Positions 8,477 to 20,314 of a DNA stretch of 64,000 bases are shown here, piece after piece. Location of the stretch: assembly GCA_019120175.1 (NCBI GenBank), contig DWVP01000004.1, positions 186,001 to 250,000 on the forward strand, in the 5' to 3' direction. This DNA is from Candidatus Corynebacterium faecigallinarum (lineage in GTDB: Bacteria; Actinomycetota; Actinomycetes; Mycobacteriales; Mycobacteriaceae). The notes beneath the pieces were generated by a model, which made no database searches, was not told the DNA's origin, and saw only the letters and a list, made by a program, of their open reading frames with translations. Made by a program: the position numbers and the translations under genes. Positions within the stretch are counted from its first letter, which is position 1, and every line of letters starts with the position of its first letter.

Positions 8477-10227
8477 GGTTGCCGAGTGTAGCCGGTGGTC
8501 AGACGGCGACGGTAAAGCAGCCAGCCCACACCGATGAGTGTCAGAGCGATGGCCGCGGACATCAGGTACATCATCGTCACTGTCGCCGGCGGCAGGTTGA
8601 GGCCACGGGGCAGGATGAAGAAGCTGAGCACCACCGAGTAGGCCACGACCGCCAGGCGGAAGAGACGCTGGTTGGCCCAGGCGGCCAGGGGCATGACCGC
8701 CCACAGCACGTACCAGGGGTGGACGACGGGGAAGAAGACCACGAGCATGAAGGTCGCCACGCCGAGCCCGCCGACCGGGTGGATACGTCCCCGGAAGGAC
8801 GCCCACAGCATCCGGACCACCCAGAATGCCCCGACCAGCAGGCCGAGCGTGCGGGCGATGCTCAAGGCGGCGGCGGTGTGGTCGCCGAGGCCCAGGAACT
8901 GGGCGGTCCCCGCGGTGAGCAGGCCGACGTCCGTGGTCAGCGACATCCAGCTGATGATCTCGGTGGCGCCACCCTGCACCAGGATCCAGCCGAACCCCAG
9001 GCCGGTGCCCAACGACACCGCGGAGACCACCGCGATGGCTCCGGCGGTGAACAGTGCCGTTGCCAGGAGAAGGTCCCGGAAGCGTCCGCCGAGCATCCGG
9101 GCCACGGCGACCCCGACGAACCCGAGGGCGAGGAAGGCGGTGACCTTGACCATCCCGGCGCAGCAGATCAGGGTGATCGCAGCTCCCGTGAACGCCCACC
9201 GGTGACCGGCATTGCGGCCCGGGTCGGTGGCCCGGAGGCCGAGTTCGACACCACAGAGCAGCAGCCCCATCATGAGGGCCTCGTTGTGTACCCCGGCGAC
9301 CAGGTGCAGCAGCACCAGGGGATTGAGGATGCCGAGCCAGAGCGCTGCCTGGTAACGCACGGAGCAGCGTCGGGCCAGCTGGGTGATGGCCCAGGCCGCG
9401 GCAGCGACGGCGAGGATGGAGACCAGCCGGTGGAGCACCACGGCCGGTCCGATCGCATCACCGGTCACCAGGGAGATCAGTGCGGCGACGCCCACGGCGA
9501 CCGGGCCGTAGGGGGCGGGGGAGTGCGACCACTCGTAGGGCACGGAGCGGGCAAGGTCGTCGTCGACTCCGAGCAGGTCCACCGGGCCGCCGGAGTAGGG
9601 GTCCATGCCCTGGGCGGCGATCGATCCCTGCGCCAGGTAGGAGTAGATGTCCTGGGTGAACATCGGGGCGGTGACGACCAGGGGCAACACCCACAGCACG
9701 AAGGTGCGTTGTATGGCGCGCATCGGCAGGACAGGGCTGCTGCCCACCCGGGCGGGCAGGCAGAACCGCCACAGCATCAACCAGCCGAGGACGAGCAGCG
9801 CGATGCCGACGAAGACGGTCACTGTGGTGGTGTGCAGCATCCGCGCCAGGAAACCTACCCCGGGGATCGCCCAGAGACTGTTGCCGACCACCGGCAGTGC
9901 ACCGGCACCCAGTCCGCCGACGGCGATGAGGATGGAGCCGACGATGCCGACGAAGACACCGGTCCGGTAACGGAGGAGGTCGCGTGCGGTGAAGCGGGGT
10001 CGTGGCCCCGGCGGTTTCGGGGTGTGCAGCCGGGCACTTCGAGAGCCGGCGAGTCCGAGGTTCGGGAGCAGGGCGGTCAGCCGGCCGCTGCGGCTGGCGG
10101 TGGTTCCGGTGCCGCTACCGGTGCTGGTACCAGCGTCCGTACCGCGGCCGCCGGCACCGGCGGCGGTGCCGGCGGTGCCAGGTGTACCCGGCCCGTCCGA
10201 CGCGCCGTCGATTGAGGTGTTGCTCAC
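8473..10227 (-). CDS. mptB: Alpha-(1->6)-mannosyltransferase, polyprenyl-phosphomannose dependent (MptB-like)
   Basis: GT-C family integral membrane glycosyltransferase that starts the alpha-1,6-mannan backbone of lipomannan and lipoarabinomannan in Mycobacteriales. The 584-residue protein opens with a polar Gly/Ala/Thr-rich tail of about 60 residues, then about a dozen transmembrane helices. The first periplasmic loop contains FTQDIYSYLAQG, whose acidic residue is typical of GT-C enzymes. The GTG start at 10227 lies six bases after TAGACT, so it may be leaderless. It shares its upstream region with sufR. The assignment to MptB rests on the GT-C pattern and the conserved position beside suf and ctaA. 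Confidence 0.87.
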   Translation of the reverse strand: MSNTSIDGASDGPGTPGTAGTAAGAGGRGTDAGTSTGSGTGTTASRSGRLTALLPNLGLAGSRSARLHTPKPPGPRPRFTARDLLRYRTGVFVGIVGSILIAVGGLGAGALPVVGNSLWAIPGVGFLARMLHTTTVTVFVGIALLVLGWLMLWRFCLPARVGSSPVLPMRAIQRTFVLWVLPLVVTAPMFTQDIYSYLAQGSIAAQGMDPYSGGPVDLLGVDDDLARSVPYEWSHSPAPYGPVAVGVAALISLVTGDAIGPAVVLHRLVSILAVAAAAWAITQLARRCSVRYQAALWLGILNPLVLLHLVAGVHNEALMMGLLLCGVELGLRATDPGRNAGHRWAFTGAAITLICCAGMVKVTAFLALGFVGVAVARMLGGRFRDLLLATALFTAGAIAVVSAVSLGTGLGFGWILVQGGATEIISWMSLTTDVGLLTAGTAQFLGLGDHTAAALSIARTLGLLVGAFWVVRMLWASFRGRIHPVGGLGVATFMLVVFFPVVHPWYVLWAVMPLAAWANQRLFRLAVVAYSVVLSFFILPRGLNLPPATVTMMYLMSAAIALTLIGVGWLLYRRRLTTGYTRQP

Positions 10228-10233
10228 ACCGGT

Positions 10234-10239
10234 AGTCTA
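10234..10239 (-). promoter_or_regulatory. -10 hexamer for mptB
   Basis: TAGACT on the minus strand, six bases before the mptB GTG; no Shine-Dalgarno sequence fits in that space. Confidence 0.45.
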
Positions 10240-10343
10240 CGTCGCGACTGTGTCGGGGCGAGGTCGCGGCCCCGTCGGCGCCCGGGAGGTTGCGAAATTC
10301 GGCGCCGGAACGTCCCGGTAAATCAACAGGTCAGCCTGTCCTT

Positions 10344-10387
10344 ATTAGACAACGGGAATGATTTACGCGACACTCGTGTTGTCTAAT
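10344..10387 (+). promoter_or_regulatory. Inverted repeat upstream of sufR, candidate SufR operator
   Basis: ATTAGACAAC at 10344-10353 and GTTGTCTAAT at 10378-10387 form a perfect 10-bp inverted repeat with a 24-base gap. It lies 65-108 bases before the sufR start, in the sufR/mptB divergent region. A smaller dyad ACAC-TC-GTGT (10371-10380 region) sits at the edge of the right arm. SufR proteins repress their own suf operon, so this is the natural place for the operator. The link is inferred from position and symmetry. Confidence 0.6.
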
Positions 10388-10451
10388 CATGAGACCGCCG
10401 ATCGGAGTGATCGGCGACGAGAGACCCCACACACGGAGGAGGTGGACGGCA

Positions 10452-11135
10452 GTGACTGACCGGGATACCCGACGAGAGGTGCTGGACCAGATTCTCCGTA
10501 ACGGGCCGATCAGTGCCTCCGAGATCAGCGACGCCCTCGGCATCAGTACCGCCGGTGTGCGTCGTCACCTCGACAATATCGTCGAGGACGGCTTCGCCGA
10601 GACGGTGGAGGCCGCCCGGGCCGCAGCGTCCGGGGGACGCGGACGAGGACGTCCGGCGAAACTCTTCCGGCTCACTGACGCCGGTCGGGGACGTTTCGGC
10701 CATGATTACGACACCCTGGCACTACTGGCGCTGCGCGCGCTACGTGAGACCGGCGGCGACGACGCCGTCGCCCACTTCGCCGACGAGCGGATGAGTGACC
10801 TCTTCGGGGCGCTCACCGATGACGCGTCCGATCAGGACGCACCGTCCGGCGACGTTGTCGACCGTGCCGAGCGCATCGCCGAGGCGTTGACCGACCGTGG
10901 CTACGCCGCGACCGTCAACGACGCCGCCACCGGCATCCAGATCTGCCGTCACCATTGCCCGATCCAGGACGTCGCGCATGAGTTCCCTGAACTGTGCGCG
11001 GCTGAACACCGCGTGGTCACGGAGCTGCTCGGCCGCCACACCCAACCTCTGGCGACCATCGCCGACGGCAACGGGATCTGCACAACCCACATTCCGCTGA
11101 CCACCATCAACCCTTCATCGACGAAGGAGAGCTGA
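10452..11135 (+). CDS. sufR: SUF operon repressor SufR (Fe-S sensing, DeoR/ArsR-like HTH)
   Basis: Transcription factor that senses Fe-S status and controls the suf operon. The N-terminal winged helix-turn-helix contains [20 protein letters not shown]. The C-terminal part has four cysteines (CRHHC, ELC and GIC) as expected for cluster binding. The frame is open for 21 further codons upstream, but GGAGGAGG at 10435-10442 sits nine bases before the GTG at 10452, so I use that start; the protein is then 227 residues. It ends one base before the sufB ATG, so the two are co-transcribed. Confidence 0.93.
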   Translation: MTDRDTRREVLDQILRNGPISASEISDALGISTAGVRRHLDNIVEDGFAETVEAARAAASGGRGRGRPAKLFRLTDAGRGRFGHDYDTLALLALRALRETGGDDAVAHFADERMSDLFGALTDDASDQDAPSGDVVDRAERIAEALTDRGYAATVNDAATGIQICRHHCPIQDVAHEFPELCAAEHRVVTELLGRHTQPLATIADGNGICTTHIPLTTINPSSTKES

Positions 11136-11136
11136 C

Positions 11137-12582
11137 ATGACCCAAGCTGCCCAGACACCGGCGAACACAGCGCCGCAGACTGACGACGAAATCATCGAAT
11201 CCATCGGCGCCTACGGCTACGGATGGCACGACTCGGACGCGGCCGGCGCCGCGGCCCAGCGTGGCCTGTCCGAAGCCGTCGTCCGCGACATCTCCGCCAA
11301 GAAGAACGAGCCGGAGTGGATGCTCGAACGCCGCCTGAAGGCACTGAGCACCTTCGACCGCAAGCCGATGCCCACCTGGGGTGCGGACCTCTCGGAGATC
11401 GACTTCGACAACATCAAGTACTTCGTCCGGTCGACCGAGAAGCAGGCCCAGACCTGGGAGGATCTTCCGGAGGACATCAAGGAGACCTACGACCGTCTGG
11501 GTATCCCGGAGGCTGAGAAGCAGCGTCTGGTCGCCGGTGTCGCCGCGCAGTACGAGTCTGAGGTGGTCTACCACCAGATCCGCGAGGACCTGGAGAAGCA
11601 GGGAGTCATCTTCCTGGACACCGACACCGCGCTCAAGGAGCACCCGGAGCTGTTCAAGGAGTACTTCGGCACGGTCATCCCGGCCGGCGACAACAAGTTC
11701 TCCGCACTGAACACCGCGGTGTGGTCCGGTGGCTCCTTCATCTACGTCCCCAAGGGTGTCCACGTCGACATCCCGCTGCAGGCCTACTTCCGGATCAACA
11801 CCGAGAACATGGGCCAGTTCGAGCGCACGCTGATCATCGTCGACGAGGACGCCTACGTCCACTACGTCGAGGGCTGCACCGCGCCGATCTACAAGTCGGA
11901 CTCGCTGCACTCGGCAGTCGTCGAGATCATCGTGAAGAAGGGTGGTCGCTGCCGCTACACCACGATCCAGAACTGGTCGAACAACGTCTACAACCTGGTG
12001 ACCAAGCGCACCAAGGCTGAAGAGGGCGCGACCATGGAGTGGGTCGACGGCAACATCGGCTCCAAGGTCACCATGAAGTACCCGGCGGTCTGGATGACCG
12101 GCCCGCACGCCAAGGGCGAGGTGCTCTCCGTCGCCTTCGCCGGTGAGGGACAGGTGCAGGACACCGGTGCCAAGATGACCCACATGGCGCCGTACACCTC
12201 GAGCAACATCGTCTCGAAGTCGGTGGCCCGCTCCGGTGGTCGAGCCGCCTACCGTGGCCTGGTCCAGATCAACAAGGACGCCCACCACTCCAAGGCGAAC
12301 GTGGAGTGTGACGCCCTGTTGGTGGACTCGATCTCCCGGTCGGACACATACCCCTACAACGACATCCGCAACGACCACGTGACCCTCGGCCACGAGGCCA
12401 CCGTCTCGCAGGTGTCCGAGGACCAGCTGTTCTACCTCATGAGCCGCGGGCTCGAGGAGGATGAGGCGATGGCGATGATCGTCCGTGGATTCGTTGAGCC
12501 CATCGCCAAGGAGCTCCCGATGGAGTACGCCCTGGAGCTCAACCGCCTGATCGAACTGCAGATGGAAGGATCGGTGGGTTAA
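11137..12582 (+). CDS. sufB: Fe-S cluster assembly protein SufB
   Basis: Scaffold subunit of the SufBCD complex, on which Fe-S clusters are built in the cytoplasm. The 481 residues are collinear with SufB throughout, from [13 protein letters not shown] near the N-terminus to the C-terminal beta-helix segment with [12 protein letters not shown] and [11 protein letters not shown]. Cys391 lies where the conserved cluster-assembly cysteine is expected. Mycobacterial sufB often carries an intein; none is present here. GGAGAG precedes the ATG. The sufD ATG follows only three bases after the stop. Confidence 0.98.
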   Translation: MTQAAQTPANTAPQTDDEIIESIGAYGYGWHDSDAAGAAAQRGLSEAVVRDISAKKNEPEWMLERRLKALSTFDRKPMPTWGADLSEIDFDNIKYFVRSTEKQAQTWEDLPEDIKETYDRLGIPEAEKQRLVAGVAAQYESEVVYHQIREDLEKQGVIFLDTDTALKEHPELFKEYFGTVIPAGDNKFSALNTAVWSGGSFIYVPKGVHVDIPLQAYFRINTENMGQFERTLIIVDEDAYVHYVEGCTAPIYKSDSLHSAVVEIIVKKGGRCRYTTIQNWSNNVYNLVTKRTKAEEGATMEWVDGNIGSKVTMKYPAVWMTGPHAKGEVLSVAFAGEGQVQDTGAKMTHMAPYTSSNIVSKSVARSGGRAAYRGLVQINKDAHHSKANVECDALLVDSISRSDTYPYNDIRNDHVTLGHEATVSQVSEDQLFYLMSRGLEEDEAMAMIVRGFVEPIAKELPMEYALELNRLIELQMEGSVG

Positions 12583-12585
12583 GTA

Positions 12586-13797
12586 ATGACCGCACCAACG
12601 ACAAACCCGCTCGACGGCAACGACGGCGCCATCACCCCGGCGAACGCCATGCCGACCAAGGGTGACCGCTACCAGTCGGCCGACCCCGCAGAGTTCCCCG
12701 TCCCGCACGGCAAGGAGGAGGACTGGCGCTTCACCCCGCTGCGCCGCCTGCGTGGCCTGGAGGACACCTCCGCGGGCAAGGGTGCCCCGGCGGCCCGCGC
12801 CAATGTCACCGTCGACACCGGTGACCAGGCTGGCGTGACCTACTCCGAGATCAGCATGGACGACGAGCGCACCGGACGCGCCGGCCTGCCGGTCGACCGT
12901 CCCGCTGCCGAGGCCTGGGTCAACAGCCCGGTCGCCGACCATGTCCTGGTCTCCAAGAACACCGCGTTGGACGCCCCGGTCACCATCACCGTCACCGGTG
13001 CCGGTGACGATGTCACCACCTTCGGCACCATCGTCGTCGAGCTGGAGGCCCACGCCGAGGCCATCGTTGTGCTGCGCTACATCGGTGACGGCGTGCACTC
13101 CGATAACCTCGAGTTCGTCATCGGTGACGGTGCCCGACTGACCACCGTGGTCTGGGAGGACTGGGGACGCACCGCCGTCCACCTGTCGAACTCCCACATC
13201 CTGGTCGGTCGCGATGCCACGGTGCGCCACACCTCCGCCAACTTCGGTGGTGACGTCGTCCGCTCCGTCCCGCACGTGCGCTTCGCCGGACCCGGCGGCG
13301 ACGCCGAACTGCTGGGCGTGTCCTTCGCTGACGCCGGCCAGTACTTCGAGCAGCGCCTGCTGGTCGACCACAGCGTCCCGAACTGCAAGTCGAATGTGAT
13401 GTACAAGAACGCGCTGCAGGGCGAGACCGGCAGCCGCGGCCACGAGGCCCGCACCGTGTGGATCGGCGACGTGCTGATCCGCCCGGATGCCACCGGTACC
13501 GACACCTACGAGACCAACAAGAACCTGGTGCTCACCGAGGGTGCCCGCGCCGACGCCGTGCCGAACCTGGAGATCCAGACCGGTGAGATCATCGGTGCCG
13601 GCCACGCCGCCACCGTCGGACGCTTCGACGACGAGCACATGTTCTACCTGAAGTCCCGCGGCATCTCCGACGAGGAGGCACGGCGCCTCATCATCCGCGG
13701 ATTCTTCACCGACGTCATCCGTCGCGTTCCCGTCGACTCGGTCCGCGAGAATCTCGAGGACGTTGTCGAGCAGGAACTCGTCAACACCGTCCTCTGA
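12586..13797 (+). CDS. sufD: Fe-S cluster assembly protein SufD
   Basis: Partner of SufB in the SufBC2D scaffold. The protein has 403 residues and the family hallmarks: EEDWRFTPLRRL near the N-terminus, the internal beta-helix, FAGPGGDAELLGVSFAD, and the C-terminal SRGISDEEARRLIIRGFF that parallels the end of SufB. Its start is three bases after the sufB stop, so translation is probably coupled. The 45-base gap to sufC holds a good ribosome binding site for the next gene. Confidence 0.97.
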   Translation: MTAPTTNPLDGNDGAITPANAMPTKGDRYQSADPAEFPVPHGKEEDWRFTPLRRLRGLEDTSAGKGAPAARANVTVDTGDQAGVTYSEISMDDERTGRAGLPVDRPAAEAWVNSPVADHVLVSKNTALDAPVTITVTGAGDDVTTFGTIVVELEAHAEAIVVLRYIGDGVHSDNLEFVIGDGARLTTVVWEDWGRTAVHLSNSHILVGRDATVRHTSANFGGDVVRSVPHVRFAGPGGDAELLGVSFADAGQYFEQRLLVDHSVPNCKSNVMYKNALQGETGSRGHEARTVWIGDVLIRPDATGTDTYETNKNLVLTEGARADAVPNLEIQTGEIIGAGHAATVGRFDDEHMFYLKSRGISDEEARRLIIRGFFTDVIRRVPVDSVRENLEDVVEQELVNTVL

Positions 13798-13842
13798 TCC
13801 ACATCACGTCTTCAGAACGAACTTTTTAGAAGGAATACATAG

Positions 13843-16350
<2,508 letters not shown>

Positions 16351-16370
16351 AGAGGACGGGAATAGAGACC

Positions 16371-16871
16371 ATGACCGACCAGCAGACCCCGGACACCACT
16401 TCCGATACTGCCAGCGCTGCCCCTGTCGGCAACGCCACCGGCAACGGCGGTACCACCGGCTCCGCCGACCCCGGCAGCCCGCAGATGGACCCGAACCCCT
16501 TGGACGTCGTCCCCGAGCCGCCGGCGGAGCTCTCCCAGGAGGACGTGATGCTCGCCGACCAGATCGAGGAGGCGATGCTCGACGTGATCGACCCCGAGCT
16601 GGGGATCAACGTCGTCGACCTCGGCCTGGTGTACCAGGTGTGGGTGGAGCGCACCGATGCCGGAACCGAGGCGGTCATCAACATGACGCTGACTTCCCCG
16701 GCGTGCCCGCTGACCGACATGCTCGAGGACCAGTCCCACGCTGCGGTCGTCGGTGGTATCGAGGAGATCTCCGGGCTGCGGATCAACTGGGTCTGGTCCC
16801 CGCCGTGGGGCCCCCACATGATCAACGAGGACGGCCGCGAGCAGCTGCGCTACCTCGGCTTCAGCGTCTAG
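16371..16871 (+). CDS. MIP18/DUF59 family Fe-S maturation factor (SufT-like)
   Basis: Small Fe-S cluster maturation or carrier protein, last gene of the suf operon. Residues 1-50 are low-complexity and probably unstructured; the DUF59 fold follows, with DVIDPELGINVVDLGLVY (71-88) and the conserved cysteine in SPACPLTDML (Cys112). At 166 residues it is longer than the bare domain because of the N-terminal tail. An AGAGAGGA-like ribosome binding site precedes the ATG. The 3' end overlaps the convergent CrtL-like gene by 11 bases. The name sufT is used for such genes, but I leave the symbol open. Confidence 0.88.
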   Translation: MTDQQTPDTTSDTASAAPVGNATGNGGTTGSADPGSPQMDPNPLDVVPEPPAELSQEDVMLADQIEEAMLDVIDPELGINVVDLGLVYQVWVERTDAGTEAVINMTLTSPACPLTDMLEDQSHAAVVGGIEEISGLRINWVWSPPWGPHMINEDGREQLRYLGFSV

Positions 16872-18117
16872 GACGCAGTAACGTCCGAAGACCTCCAGGA
16901 AGCGTGGGCCGTCCACGCCCTGCCGGTGATGACTGCCGTGTCCCGAACACTGCGCGCAGTGCGACGGGAGTCTGGCGCAGGAAAGGGAGCATCTGGCGGG
17001 GGAAGGCGGCCAGCGAGACCATGGCCAGGGCAACAGGGGTCCCGCCTTGGCCGGCGAGGTAGCCGCTCTGCAGATGGTGGGGGAGCCGGAAGAAGGCATC
17101 GAAGAACCGGAGCAGGACCTGCTGGTCTGCCCGGACGACCAGCTCTGCCCCGAATCGGCGCAGATGGTAGGCCGTAGCAGCCGAGAGTCTGGCTCGGCGG
17201 GGAAGTGACCCCGCCTCGACCATGTCCAGCATCCGGTCAGCGGTGCGGGCCGCGGCAGCTACCGAGTATCCGGTGGCGGGGTGGACCAGCCCGCCCGCCG
17301 CGCCGAAGACCGCGATGCCGTCCTGCACGCCGGTGTACCAGCCTCGACGTCGACGGTCCATCGGGAAGTGGACGGTCTCGGTGTCGGTGACCACCTTCTC
17401 CACCTCCTCACCCGCATCGTCCACGAGGGCAGGGATACGACGGTGGAGCCGCGTACGGAGCAGCGGCAGTAGGTCCCGGGTGCGCTGCCGGGTAGCCAGT
17501 ACGGTCTCCTCGAGGAGGATTCCCTTCTCGACTGGTTGAATGTAGAGGAAGCTCGGGGGAGCCGTCTGCTCTCGCGCATCCGGCACGTCCGGCCCAGCCG
17601 GCCGCCAATCCATGAACTCCGCGTCGCCGAGACCCCACGATTCAGCCAGCTTCGGGGGGACCACCACCCCATAGGCCACCTGGCGGATGCTGCCGGGACG
17701 GTCGACGACCCCACGACAATCGACGACCACGTCGACGCCCAGAGCGTCAGGGGAGAGGTCGGTGACCCGCTCCCGGTGCAGTCGGATACCCCGGGTGAGG
17801 TCGTGTCGGGTGCGGTCACGGTCGATCATCGCATAGTCCCAATTGCGCAGCAGACGGGGAGTCGGAGTGTGCACCAGCAGGTCTGGGGACACTGCACTGA
17901 AGGTCATGGCGGTTCGCGCCCAGCTCGGAAGGTCCACAATGCTGACGCCGTAGGTACTGCGCCAGGCCGGAGCCTGGATGTCGCTGCCTTCCTCGTCCGG
18001 ACCTGCGGTCCCGGTGACACAGGCAGGATCGTAGCCGTCGACCGTCCACCCCCGACTGAGTGCGCGGTGGGCCAGAACTGCCCCGGCCGGCCCGAGACCG
18101 ATGATGGCGATGTGCAC
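16861..18117 (-). CDS. Lycopene cyclase family FAD/NAD-binding protein (CrtL-like)
   Basis: The 418-residue protein starts with a Rossmann fold, GLGPAGAVLAHRAL (7-20), and carries the paired motifs of CrtL/CrtY-type lycopene cyclases: FLYIQPVEKGILLEETVLA in the middle and GLVHPATGYSVA near residue 280. These enzymes form beta or epsilon rings on lycopene with bound flavin. No other carotenoid gene is in the window, and the well-studied corynebacterial pigment route uses a different, heterodimeric cyclase (CrtYe/Yf), so the substrate is uncertain. The start is GTG at 18117 with AAGGA upstream. Its 3' end overlaps the end of the suf operon by 11 bases. Confidence 0.8.
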   Translation of the reverse strand: MHIAIIGLGPAGAVLAHRALSRGWTVDGYDPACVTGTAGPDEEGSDIQAPAWRSTYGVSIVDLPSWARTAMTFSAVSPDLLVHTPTPRLLRNWDYAMIDRDRTRHDLTRGIRLHRERVTDLSPDALGVDVVVDCRGVVDRPGSIRQVAYGVVVPPKLAESWGLGDAEFMDWRPAGPDVPDAREQTAPPSFLYIQPVEKGILLEETVLATRQRTRDLLPLLRTRLHRRIPALVDDAGEEVEKVVTDTETVHFPMDRRRRGWYTGVQDGIAVFGAAGGLVHPATGYSVAAAARTADRMLDMVEAGSLPRRARLSAATAYHLRRFGAELVVRADQQVLLRFFDAFFRLPHHLQSGYLAGQGGTPVALAMVSLAAFPRQMLPFLRQTPVALRAVFGTRQSSPAGRGRPTLPGGLRTLLRPRR

Positions 18118-18615
18118 GTCTCTTGTCCTTTGGTGAGTCTAAGTTACCCCCGGATAACCCTCCTGGGTATCGCTGTGTCTGGGCTACCTAAACAGTGTGT
18201 GACTAGCGTAGTTTCCCCGGCTGAACTCCTCGTTGCTCCTCACGGTATCACCGGTTGCTACCCCCGGCGTAACGTCCCGGGTGATCGTTGTTCAACAAAA
18301 CCGAGTCACAGGCGCAGCCTGCAGATATATTAAGCAGCGTCCGGGTGGCATGGCCCGAAGGACGATGGCAACGGAGCAGGGGGGAGTTTACACTCCGTGG
18401 CCGGGCGGAAGTGGTGGGTGGGACGTCCTCGGTCCTCCTGAAGGAAAAGGCCGACGCGGTTCTCTCCCCTAGGCGGGAGGACGGAGAGCACGACGCCCAC
18501 CCCCACAACTGTCCGGATGAGCCAATGGTCGGCTCTGACCGTTCCCGGATTCACGACGCCGATCCTCAACGGCCGAGACCTGCCTTAAGAGACCAGTGTG
18601 TTAGGCTGGTCCGTT
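18118..18615. other. Non-coding region between the CrtL-like gene and the ABC-F gene
   Basis: These 498 bases hold the divergent promoters of the two neighbours. ATCACC...GGTGAT (about 18243-18281) can form a hairpin, and there is an AT-rich patch with ATATATTAAG near 18325. I find no convincing ORF, known RNA or riboswitch motif. The last 14 bases carry the ABC-F promoter. Confidence 0.5.
18602..18607 (+). promoter_or_regulatory. -10 hexamer for the leaderless ABC-F gene
   Basis: TAGGCT, exactly eight bases before the GTG at 18616. There is no room for a ribosome binding site, so the message probably starts at the GTG. Confidence 0.6.
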
Positions 18616-20244
18616 GTGATTGTTACCCAGGATCTTGAGGTGCGCGTCGGGGCCCGCACCCTGCTCAATGCCCCAGACCAGCAGCTCCGAGTACAGCCCG
18701 GGGACCGGATCGGCCTCGTCGGACGCAACGGCGCGGGCAAGACGACGACGATGCGCATCCTCGCTGGCGAAGGCGAGCCCTACGGCGGAACCGTGACCCG
18801 CTCCGGCGAGATAGGCTACCTGCCGCAGGACTCCAAGGAGGCCGACATCGAGCAGACCGCCCGCGACCGGGTTCTCTCCGCCCGCGGACTCGACCAGCTG
18901 CGGTCCTCCATGGACCGTCAGCAGGAGCTCATGGAGGTCGGATCCGACTCCCAGCGGGACGCTGCGATCATCAAGTACAGCCGCCTGGAGGAGCGCTACA
19001 GTGCGCTCGGCGGCTATGAGGCTGACTCGGAGGCCGCACGGATCTGCGACGGTCTCGGGCTTCCCCAACGCATCCTCGACCAGCAGCTCAAGACGCTGTC
19101 CGGCGGTCAGCGCCGTCGTGTGGAACTCGCCCAGATCCTCTTCGCCGCGACGTCCGGCTCCGGACGCTCGGCGACGACTCTTCTGCTTGACGAGCCGACG
19201 AACCACCTCGACGCCGACTCGATCACCTGGCTGCGCGGCTTCCTGCAGCGCCACGAGGGCGGGCTGATCATGATCTCCCACGACGTCGAACTGTTGGAGG
19301 CCGTGGTCAACAAGGTCTGGTTCCTCGACGCGGTGCGCGGTGAAGCCGATGTCTACAACATGACGTGGCAGAAGTACCTTGCTGCGCGAGCCAATGATGA
19401 GGCGCGGCGTCGTCGGGAGAAGGCCAACGCCGAGAAGAAGGCCGGGGCACTGCGTGACCAGGCGGCGAAGTTCGGCGCGAAGGCCAACAAGGCCGCCGCG
19501 GCCAAGCAGATGCTGGCGCGTGCCGACCGGATGCTCGACAACCTCGACGAGGTCCGTCAGGAGGACAAGTACGCCAATATCTCCTTCCCGGAACCGGCCG
19601 CCTGCGGCAAGACCCCGCTCAATGCGACCGGCCTGACCAAGATGTACGGCTCGCTCGAGGTCTTCGCCGGTGTTGACCTCGCTATCGACAAGGGCTCCAG
19701 GGTCGTTGTCCTCGGCTTCAACGGCGCCGGCAAGACCACCTTGCTGAAGCTGCTGGCCGGCGTGGAGCGCACCGACGGAGAGGGTGGCATCGTCTCCGGC
19801 TACGGGCTGAAGGTCGGCTACTTCGCCCAGGAGCACGACACCATCGATCCGAACGCCAGCGTGTGGACCAATGCGATCCAGGCCTGCCCCGAGGCCGGGG
19901 AGCAGGACCTTCGCGGACTGTTGGGCGCCTTCATGTTCTCCGGTGAACAGCTCGACCAGCCGGCCGGCACACTCTCCGGCGGTGAGAAGACCCGTCTGGC
20001 GCTGGCGACGTTGGTGAGCTCCCGGGCGAATGTCCTGCTGCTGGACGAGCCGACGAACAACCTGGACCCGCAGTCCCGCGAACAGGTGCTCAACGCCCTG
20101 CGCACCTACACCGGTGCCGTTGTCCTGGTCACGCACGACCCGGGCGCGGTGCGTGCCCTGGAGCCGGAGCGGGTCATCGTCCTGCCCGACGGTGACGAGG
20201 ACCTGTGGAGCGACGCGTACATGGAGATCGTCGAGCTGGCGTAG
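18616..20244 (+). CDS. ABC-F family ATP-binding protein
   Basis: Soluble protein with two ABC domains and no membrane part, of the ABC-F group, members of which act on the ribosome in translation or in antibiotic protection. Over 542 residues it has Walker A GRNGAGKTT, signature LSGGQRRRVELA and Walker B LLLDEPTNHLD in the first half, a charged linker rich in Arg, Lys and Ala, then GFNGAGKTT, LSGGEKTRLALA and LLLDEPTNNLD. The upstream in-frame codons are not conserved in style, and the TAGGCT-N8-GTG arrangement supports the GTG at 18616. The exact subfamily is not clear from the sequence. Confidence 0.93.
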   Translation: MIVTQDLEVRVGARTLLNAPDQQLRVQPGDRIGLVGRNGAGKTTTMRILAGEGEPYGGTVTRSGEIGYLPQDSKEADIEQTARDRVLSARGLDQLRSSMDRQQELMEVGSDSQRDAAIIKYSRLEERYSALGGYEADSEAARICDGLGLPQRILDQQLKTLSGGQRRRVELAQILFAATSGSGRSATTLLLDEPTNHLDADSITWLRGFLQRHEGGLIMISHDVELLEAVVNKVWFLDAVRGEADVYNMTWQKYLAARANDEARRRREKANAEKKAGALRDQAAKFGAKANKAAAAKQMLARADRMLDNLDEVRQEDKYANISFPEPAACGKTPLNATGLTKMYGSLEVFAGVDLAIDKGSRVVVLGFNGAGKTTLLKLLAGVERTDGEGGIVSGYGLKVGYFAQEHDTIDPNASVWTNAIQACPEAGEQDLRGLLGAFMFSGEQLDQPAGTLSGGEKTRLALATLVSSRANVLLLDEPTNNLDPQSREQVLNALRTYTGAVVLVTHDPGAVRALEPERVIVLPDGDEDLWSDAYMEIVELA

Positions 20245-20300
20245 GGGAGAACCCCACCGGCCGAATTCGACGATCCGCCGTGCTGAACTTTCGCTTCCGA

Positions 20301-20306
20301 TAGCAT
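20301..20306 (+). promoter_or_regulatory. -10 hexamer before the 2-hydroxy-acid oxidase gene
   Basis: TAGCAT, eight bases before the ATG. GGAGG also lies in that gap, only two bases from the ATG, which is too close for a normal Shine-Dalgarno. Confidence 0.4.
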
Positions 20307-20314
20307 CCGGAGGT

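Noticed and set aside
8477..9199. Upstream extension of the ABC ATPase frame into mptB
   Set aside because: The extension is Arg/Pro-rich and antigenic of nothing known; the GTG at 8476 overlaps the mptB stop and starts right before the ABC domain.
11137..12582. Possible intein in SufB, as in many mycobacteria
   Set aside because: The protein is collinear with intein-free SufB over 481 residues and has no splice-junction blocks.
11107..13638. 843-codon open frame on the minus strand
   Set aside because: It is the antisense shadow of sufB and sufD, whose motifs are complete. No family resemblance.
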